A DNA stretch of 64,000 nucleotides. Origin: Planctomycetota bacterium (GTDB taxonomy: Bacteria > Planctomycetota > Phycisphaerae > Phycisphaerales > Zrk34). The DNA lies in assembly GCA_016125255.1 (NCBI GenBank), contig WGMD01000001.1, positions 124,001 to 188,000 of the forward strand. Direction: 5' to 3'. Shown here in pieces: positions 58,837 through 64,000 of this stretch. Both the position numbers and the translations under genes were made by a program. The notes under the pieces were generated by a model. That model saw only the letters and a list, made by a program, of their open reading frames with translations. It did no database searches and was not told where the DNA came from. Positions within the stretch are counted from its first letter, which is position 1, and every line of letters starts with the position of its first letter.

Positions 58837-59793
58837 TCAGTCGCGAAGTCCGTCGAACATCGCCGTCGACAGATATCGCTCGCCGCAACTGCATGCGAAG
58901 GTCACGATGCGTTTGCCTTTGAGGTCGAACTTCTCGATGGCCTTGGCGACGGCACAGACGTTCGCGCCGGTCGAGATGCCGCCGAGGATGCCCTCTTCGC
59001 GCGGCAGACGGCGGGCGTACTCCATCGCTTCGTCATTGCTCACCGTCACGACGCCGTCGAGCAGCGATGTGTCGCAGGTCTTGGGGATGAACCCCGCGCC
59101 GATGCCCTGAATGTCGTGCCATCCCGCCCGGCCCCCGCTGATCACGGCCGAGTCGACGGGCTCGACGGCGATCGACATGAAATCGGGATTGTGCTTGCGG
59201 ATGAAGCGGGTCACGCCGGTGATCGTCCCGCCGGTGCCGACGCCCGTGACGACGGCGTCGATGTCGTGGCCCGAGTCGGCCCAGATTTCCGGGCCGGTCG
59301 TCTTTTCGTGAATCGCCGGGTTAGCCGGGTTCTCGAACTGCATGGGCATCCATGCGTTCTTGTCCGTCTGCGTGATCTCGATGGCCTTGGCGATGGCGGC
59401 GCCCATGCCCTGATCGTCCGGCGTCAGAATCAGATTCGCGCCCAGCGCCCGAAGCAACGCCCGCCGCTCCATGCTCATCGTCTCCGGCATCGTCAGCGTC
59501 AGCTTGTAGCCCCGCACCGCGCAGACGAACGCCAGCGCGATGCCGGTATTCCCGCTCGTGGGTTCGACGATGTGCGTGCCCGGCTTGATGTGCCCGTCGC
59601 GCTCCCCCGCTTCGATCATCGCGATGCCGATGCGATCCTTCACCGATGAGAGCGGATTGAAGAACTCGCACTTGACGAACACCTCCGCTGCGCTGGGCGG
59701 AATGATGCGATTGAGCCGCACCATCGGCGTGTTGAAGGCCGTGGCGACGATGTCGTTGTAAGTGCGGCTGCGAATGAGTTCGATCGGGGACAT
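58837..59793 (-). CDS. cysK: Cysteine synthase (O-acetylserine sulfhydrylase)
   Basis: This 318-residue PLP enzyme makes cysteine from O-acetylserine and sulfide. The PLP Lys lies in NPLSSVKDRIGIAMI, the phosphate loop in PTSGNTGIALAF, and the later binding loop in GVGTGGTITGVTRFI. VSNDEAMEYARRLPREEGIL is the conserved C-terminal part. The start MSPIELIRSRTYNDIV at 59793 is chosen over 59829, because the family N-terminus begins here. Confidence 0.94.
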   Translation of the reverse strand: MSPIELIRSRTYNDIVATAFNTPMVRLNRIIPPSAAEVFVKCEFFNPLSSVKDRIGIAMIEAGERDGHIKPGTHIVEPTSGNTGIALAFVCAVRGYKLTLTMPETMSMERRALLRALGANLILTPDDQGMGAAIAKAIEITQTDKNAWMPMQFENPANPAIHEKTTGPEIWADSGHDIDAVVTGVGTGGTITGVTRFIRKHNPDFMSIAVEPVDSAVISGGRAGWHDIQGIGAGFIPKTCDTSLLDGVVTVSNDEAMEYARRLPREEGILGGISTGANVCAVAKAIEKFDLKGKRIVTFACSCGERYLSTAMFDGLRD

Positions 59794-59878
59794 GCGAAAT
59801 AGTGTCCCCGTTCCGCGGGCAAGTTTCAAGCGCAGTGCGTCCGGCGGTTCTATAATGCATCACCTCCCGGGATTCCGC

Positions 59879-61084
59879 ATGCGAATCGCCCCAACTGCCG
59901 GCGTCGCCGCCCTGCTGATCACGTTGTGGATCGCGGCGGGTCCGCGCGCCCATGCTGATGACGATGCGCAGTTCACTGTCGATGCGGCCCGCGTGGTCCG
60001 GGCGAATCTCGTGCGTCAGCTCGTCGCCCGTTTCGATGCGCTGACCGCACCGGGCGCCGGCTATCCAACCTATGTCGACAAACACTGTCGCGTTTTCCCA
60101 GAAGGCCGGCTGTTTCCCTATACGCTTCCCGCCATCGCCTATGGCGCCCTCGCCGCCGACGAACCGGATCGGCGGGCGGCGCATCTTGAGCATGCCGCGT
60201 CGCTTCTCGATCTCGCCGTCGTCAACACCGCCGCGCAGCTCAAAGCGCCGCGCCATGATCTGATGCAGCTCCGCGACATGCGCCAGCAGGGAACATGGAT
60301 CGGGCAGCTCAATCTGGCGCTATCGATCTGGCGATGCGCCGGGGGCGACGGTCGATACGAGGCGCTCAATGACCATCTGACAAAATTGCTCGTCGACACG
60401 ATGACGCCGCTAAAGGGCAAGCCCATCGACTCGTATCCCGATCAGTCCTGGCCCTTCGACACCGCGCCGACTTTGCTGTCGATCAAGCTGCACGATCAGA
60501 TCGCCGGGGCGCATCAGGCGGAGGCGTTGATTCGCCAACACCTCGCATGGCTCAAGGCGGAGGGTACGGACGCCGCGACGGGGTTGCCGGTCAGCCGGAT
60601 TCGGACGGTGCACGACGATGCGAAGCGAGCGCCGCGCGGTTGTGATCTGTCGTGGCGGTTGGCGCTGCTGGCGGCGCTCGATGCGGACGAGGCCCGGCGA
60701 CTCTACGATCTGTATGTGCGGCATTTCTGGCTCGAACGTCCGATGATCGCGGGTTTCGCGGAGTGGCCGGAGGGCAAGGGGGACATGGACGTCGACAGCG
60801 GGCCGATCGTCATGGGCATCGGCGCCTCGGCGTCGGCGCTGGGCATCGCGGCGGCGCGAAGCATGCACGACGATGCGCGGGCGATGCGATTGATGGTCAT
60901 GGCTCACGACACGCCCAAGCTCACCGCCCTGTCCGTCACGGTCGATCCGAACAACGGGCGGGCGACGCTGCCCGGCGGCTTGCCCTACGATCCGCAAGCG
61001 GTGACGGGCATGTTCTACGGCGACGTGACGCTGTTTTACGTGGTGACTTGGCGCGATTGGACGCCGGCGCGCCCCGCCCCGTGA
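59879..61084 (+). CDS. Secreted protein of unknown function
   Basis: This is a 401-residue protein with a signal peptide (MRIAPTAGVAALLITLWIAAGPRAHA), followed by an all-helical region with aromatic- and Asp-rich stretches: DKHCRVFPEGRLFPYTLPA, DSYPDQSWPFDTAP, RGCDLSWRLALLAALD and MFYGDVTLFYVVTWRD. The helix pairs hint at an (alpha/alpha)6 barrel as in glycan-active or linalool-type enzymes, but I cannot name the family. It is divergent from cysK (85 bp) and precedes folD by 42 bp. Confidence 0.6.
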   Translation: MRIAPTAGVAALLITLWIAAGPRAHADDDAQFTVDAARVVRANLVRQLVARFDALTAPGAGYPTYVDKHCRVFPEGRLFPYTLPAIAYGALAADEPDRRAAHLEHAASLLDLAVVNTAAQLKAPRHDLMQLRDMRQQGTWIGQLNLALSIWRCAGGDGRYEALNDHLTKLLVDTMTPLKGKPIDSYPDQSWPFDTAPTLLSIKLHDQIAGAHQAEALIRQHLAWLKAEGTDAATGLPVSRIRTVHDDAKRAPRGCDLSWRLALLAALDADEARRLYDLYVRHFWLERPMIAGFAEWPEGKGDMDVDSGPIVMGIGASASALGIAAARSMHDDARAMRLMVMAHDTPKLTALSVTVDPNNGRATLPGGLPYDPQAVTGMFYGDVTLFYVVTWRDWTPARPAP

Positions 61085-61126
61085 CGCCCGCTTGAAAGTT
61101 CGCAGCGAACCGACGACACTGTTTCG

Positions 61127-61987
61127 ATGACCACCGACGCCAACAAGCTCATGGACGGCAAGGCCGTCGCCGATCGCGTGCTTCAGGCGTGCGCGGCGAA
61201 GGTCAAGCAGATCGTCGCCCGCACGAACATCACGCCCTGCCTCGCCACCGTGCTCGTGGGCGACGACCCGGCGTCGGCGACATATGTCAAGATGAAGGGC
61301 AAGCGCTGCGAAGCGGTCGGCATGAAATCGCTGCGCGTCACGCTCGGGGCGGACACCACGACCGAACAGCTTCTTGAAACGATGAACAAACTCGCGCTCG
61401 ATGCGGCGGTCAACGGCATCCTGCTTCAGCATCCCGTTCCGCCGCAGATCGACGAGCGCGCCGCCTTCGAGGCGATCCCGCCGATCAAGGATGTCGACGG
61501 CGTGACGGCGACGGGGCTGGGCAACATGTGGCTCGACCTGCCGGGCTTCGGTTCGTGCACGCCCGCGGGGATCATGACGCTGCTCAAGGCGTATGACGTC
61601 AACCTCGCCGGCGTCGAAGCCGTCGTGATCGGCCGCAGTCCGATTCTCGGTAAGCCCATGGCCGCCATGCTCTGCAACGCCAACGCCACCGTGACAATCT
61701 GCCACTCGCGCACGAAGGATCTCGCCGAGGTCGTGCGGCGGGCGGATCTGGTTGTGGCGGCGGTCGGCAAGCCGAACTTCGTCAAAGGCGACTGGATCAA
61801 GCAAGGCGCGATCGTCATCGACGCCGGCTACAACCCCGGCAACATCGGCGACGTCGACTTCGAAGCCGCCCTGCCCCGCGCTTCGCTCATCACCCCCGTC
61901 CCCGGCGGCGTCGGCCCGATGACCATCGCCACGCTCATCGACCAGACCGCCGAAGCCGCGGCCCGGCAACTGGGCGTCGTCCGTTGA
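61127..61987 (+). CDS. folD: Methylenetetrahydrofolate dehydrogenase/cyclohydrolase
   Basis: This 286-residue bifunctional enzyme interconverts 5,10-methylene-THF and 10-formyl-THF. Motifs are ATYVKMKGKRCEAVGM (catalytic Lys), ILLQHPVPPQIDERA, VVIGRSPILGKPMAAML (NADP site) and the end PVPGGVGPMTIATLIDQT. The usual QLPLP motif is changed to QHPVP, a conservative difference. It begins 42 bp after the preceding secreted-protein gene and precedes ald by 26 bp. Confidence 0.94.
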   Translation: MTTDANKLMDGKAVADRVLQACAAKVKQIVARTNITPCLATVLVGDDPASATYVKMKGKRCEAVGMKSLRVTLGADTTTEQLLETMNKLALDAAVNGILLQHPVPPQIDERAAFEAIPPIKDVDGVTATGLGNMWLDLPGFGSCTPAGIMTLLKAYDVNLAGVEAVVIGRSPILGKPMAAMLCNANATVTICHSRTKDLAEVVRRADLVVAAVGKPNFVKGDWIKQGAIVIDAGYNPGNIGDVDFEAALPRASLITPVPGGVGPMTIATLIDQTAEAAARQLGVVR

Positions 61988-62013
61988 CGGGTTAACCAAT
62001 CATCGAGTCCATC

Positions 62014-63111
62014 ATGCACATCGGCATCCCCAAAGAAGTCAAAGCCGACGAATACCGCGTCGCCCTGCGTCCCGTCGGCGCGCAGCTTCTGACCGATGAT
62101 GGGCACACTGTACTGATCGAATCCGGCGCCGGCGTCGGCAGCGGGTTCACCGATGACGAATACGCCGCCGCCGGCGCGACAATCGTGCCCACCGCCGACG
62201 AAGTCTGGGCGAAAGCCGATCTGATCGTCAAAGTGAAAGAGCCCCAGCCCCAGGAGATCACCAAGCTGCGGGCGGGTCAGGTGGTGTTCACCTACTTCCA
62301 CTTCGCCGCGTCGCACGAGTTGACGGAAGCATGCCTCAAGAGCGGCATCTCGGCGGTGGCGTACGAAACGCTGCGCGACCGCAGCGGGCAGCTTCCCTTG
62401 CTGACGCCCATGAGCGAAGTCGCCGGGCGCATGTCGATTCAGCAGGGGGCCAAGTATCTGGAGCGTCCGATGATGGGGCGCGGGATTCTGCTCGCCGGCG
62501 TGCCGGGGGTGGAGCCCGCCGATGTGCTCGTGCTCGGCGGGGGCATCGTCGGCACGAACGCCGCCCGCGTCGCGGCGGGGCTCGGGGCGAACGTCGTCAT
62601 CATGGACATCAGTCTCGATCGCCTCCGCTGGCTCGACACGTTCATGCCCGCCAACGTCACGACGATCTACTCCGACCCGCACGCCATCGACCAGTACATC
62701 CGCCGCGCCGACCTCGTCATCGGAGCCGTGCTCATCCCCGGCGGACGCGCCCCCATGCTCATCCGGGCCGATCAACTTCAGCACATGCACACCGGCTCCG
62801 TCATCGTCGACGTCTGCATCGACCAGGGCGGCTGCATCGAAACCTCGCGCCCCACCACGCACCATGACCCGACCTACATCGAGCAGGGCGTCGTCCACTA
62901 CTGCGTGACCAACATGCCCGGAGCCGTCGGCCGCACCAGCACGCAAGCCCTCTGCAATGCGACGCTTCCCTACGTCCGCGACCTCGCCAAGCTCGGCGTC
63001 GACAAGTTCGTCGCCAAAAGCGAGGGCCACGCCGCCGCGCTGAACATGCACTGCGGCAAACTCGCCAACCCCGCCGTCGCCCAAGTCTTCCCCGACCTGC
63101 CGCACGCCTGA
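62014..63111 (+). CDS. ald: Alanine dehydrogenase
   Basis: This 365-residue NAD-dependent enzyme converts alanine to pyruvate and ammonia. It starts MHIGIPKEVKADEYRVALRP, with the substrate-binding Arg and Lys, followed by VFTYFHFAAS. The Rossmann motif is VLVLGGGIVGTNAARVAAG, and HYCVTNMPGAVGRTST is a hallmark of Ald. It is complete. It is convergent with the histidine kinase gene, whose stop lies 13 bp away. Confidence 0.95.
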   Translation: MHIGIPKEVKADEYRVALRPVGAQLLTDDGHTVLIESGAGVGSGFTDDEYAAAGATIVPTADEVWAKADLIVKVKEPQPQEITKLRAGQVVFTYFHFAASHELTEACLKSGISAVAYETLRDRSGQLPLLTPMSEVAGRMSIQQGAKYLERPMMGRGILLAGVPGVEPADVLVLGGGIVGTNAARVAAGLGANVVIMDISLDRLRWLDTFMPANVTTIYSDPHAIDQYIRRADLVIGAVLIPGGRAPMLIRADQLQHMHTGSVIVDVCIDQGGCIETSRPTTHHDPTYIEQGVVHYCVTNMPGAVGRTSTQALCNATLPYVRDLAKLGVDKFVAKSEGHAAALNMHCGKLANPAVAQVFPDLPHA

Positions 63112-63124
63112 GGCGCGAGGGACT

Positions 63125-64000
63125 TCAATCCCCCCGTCCCCCCGCATCACGTACAGGCAGCACCAACACAAAACACGCCCCCGCCCCCCCGCTGCTCTCG
63201 AGCATCAGCGCGCCGCCCAGCGACCGGGCCAACCGCCGACTCAGCGCCAATCCGAGCCCCACGCCCGGCGCCGACCCCGCCGCCGCCGTCGCCGATTTGC
63301 TGAACGGCCGAAACAGCCGGCGCTTCACATCCGCCCCGACGCCCGGCCCCTGATCCCGCACGCGCAGTTCCATCATCGCCCCGCCGCGCTTCGCCGTCAG
63401 CTCGATGCGCCCCTGCCGCGCATACTTACACGCGTTGTCGACGAGGTTGAACAGGATCTGATCCACCGCCCCGATGTCCGTCCGCAGCAGCGTCGCCCGC
63501 ATCGCGTCATCGATGTCCACACCGAGCGTCATGCCCGCCTGCAACGCCCGCTGGTCGAGTCGGTCGTGCACGCGCTCGATGAGCGCGCCGAGCGTGACGT
63601 CCTCCGCCCGGCGGTCGAGCTTGACGCGCTCAAGGCGTGCGTACGCCAGCACGTTCTCGACCAGATGCCCGAGCCGATCCGATTCCGTGCGCAGCGTGCG
63701 CAGATACTGCCCGCGCTTCTCCTCATCGCGCACCATGCCGTCCGCGAGCATCTGCGTGTACATGCGGAACGTCGTCAAAGGTGTGCGAAGCTCGTGCGTC
63801 ACCGCCGACACGAACGCCCCCCGCCGTTCGCTCAGCGCCACCGCCCCGCGCAACAGGAGTCCCGCCGCCGCCACCGCCGTCACCACACCGATCCACGCCA
63901 GCATCAGCGCCCGACGCACCGGGTCCGACAAACCCAGCGCCGCATATTCCATCGGCCCCGGCACGATCCGAATCGGCGCCGCCGCCAGCATCCGCGTATC
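63125..64000 (-). CDS. Sensor histidine kinase, C-terminal part (cut by window end)
   Basis: The frame is open to the right edge, so the N-terminus is missing. The visible 292 codons hold one membrane helix (ALMLAWIGVVTAVAAAGLLL), then HisKA with the phospho-His in FVSAVTHELRTPLTTFRMY, and HATPase with LFNLVDNACKYA, VRDQGPGVGADV and GVGLGLALSRRLARS. It is a typical membrane-bound kinase. Its response regulator should lie outside the window. Confidence 0.9.
   Translation of the reverse strand, partial: DTRMLAAAPIRIVPGPMEYAALGLSDPVRRALMLAWIGVVTAVAAAGLLLRGAVALSERRGAFVSAVTHELRTPLTTFRMYTQMLADGMVRDEEKRGQYLRTLRTESDRLGHLVENVLAYARLERVKLDRRAEDVTLGALIERVHDRLDQRALQAGMTLGVDIDDAMRATLLRTDIGAVDQILFNLVDNACKYARQGRIELTAKRGGAMMELRVRDQGPGVGADVKRRLFRPFSKSATAAAGSAPGVGLGLALSRRLARSLGGALMLESSGGAGACFVLVLPVRDAGGRGD

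Noticed and set aside
1-64000. CRISPR array, IS elements or rRNA genes
   Set aside because: No regularly spaced repeat series, transposase motifs or rRNA-like sequence were seen in the window.

Overview
The window looks like the chromosome of a GC-rich Gram-negative bacterium. A Planctomycetota (Phycisphaerae-like) host is my best guess, from the outer-membrane and Tat-exported proteins, a DUF1570 protein, tandem SGNH hydrolases, a bacterial deoxyhypusine synthase homologue and the tyrosine recombinase type. No rRNA or marker gene is present to prove it. Genes are tightly packed, often with ATGA overlaps.

Region 1 (1-11.4 kb, minus strand) is an arsenic methylation and organoarsenic island. 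It holds ArsM arsenite methyltransferase, a PiT-type phosphate transporter, a sterol-desaturase-like protein, an ArsS-type radical SAM enzyme, a TVP38-DUF547 fusion, a mercuric-reductase-like flavoprotein and a rhodanese. Upstream lie two DUF3179 proteins, DUF2934 and NrtS. Region 2 (11.5-16.5 kb) has a PP2C/SpoIIE phosphatase, a MerR regulator with two MerR-type operators, a Cys-rich secreted peptide, a thioredoxin-like/MerT/MerP triple fusion, and an ECF sigma/anti-sigma pair with an AhpD-like protein and a methyltransferase.

Region 3 (16.5-29.1 kb, plus strand) is an arsenite-oxidation operon. A sensor kinase and a sigma-54 response regulator are followed by an intergenic region with a -24/-12 promoter. 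Next come two tri-haem proteins (class I cytochrome c fused to a di-haem peroxidase), AioB (Rieske), AioA (molybdenum subunit), an outer-membrane barrel protein, MoaA and a carboxymuconolactone-decarboxylase-like protein. The inferred path is arsenite to AioA, AioB, the fused cytochromes, then oxygen, peroxide or the respiratory chain.

Region 4 (29.3-36.5 kb) is an integrative element. It carries a primase-polymerase/D5 helicase, two AlpA-like HTH proteins, small Cys-rich proteins and a tyrosine integrase. An iteron-like repeat cluster beside an AT-rich tract may be its replication origin. A three-gene AbiE-like operon (wHTH protein, nucleotidyltransferase, UPF0158) with its own palindromic operator follows at 36.5-38.8 kb, then a SWIM zinc-finger protein and tRNA-Gly(GCC).

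Region 5 (41-64 kb) is ordinary chromosome: ManA, an ABC exporter, M29 aminopeptidase, a FIST protein, a geranylgeranyl-reductase-like protein, CFA synthase, Hsp20-Lon, a deoxyhypusine synthase homologue, two SGNH hydrolases, RmuC, a DUF1570 protein, IspE, CysK, FolD, alanine dehydrogenase and a truncated histidine kinase. I saw no CRISPR array, IS transposase, arsR, arsB/acr3 or arsC in the window.
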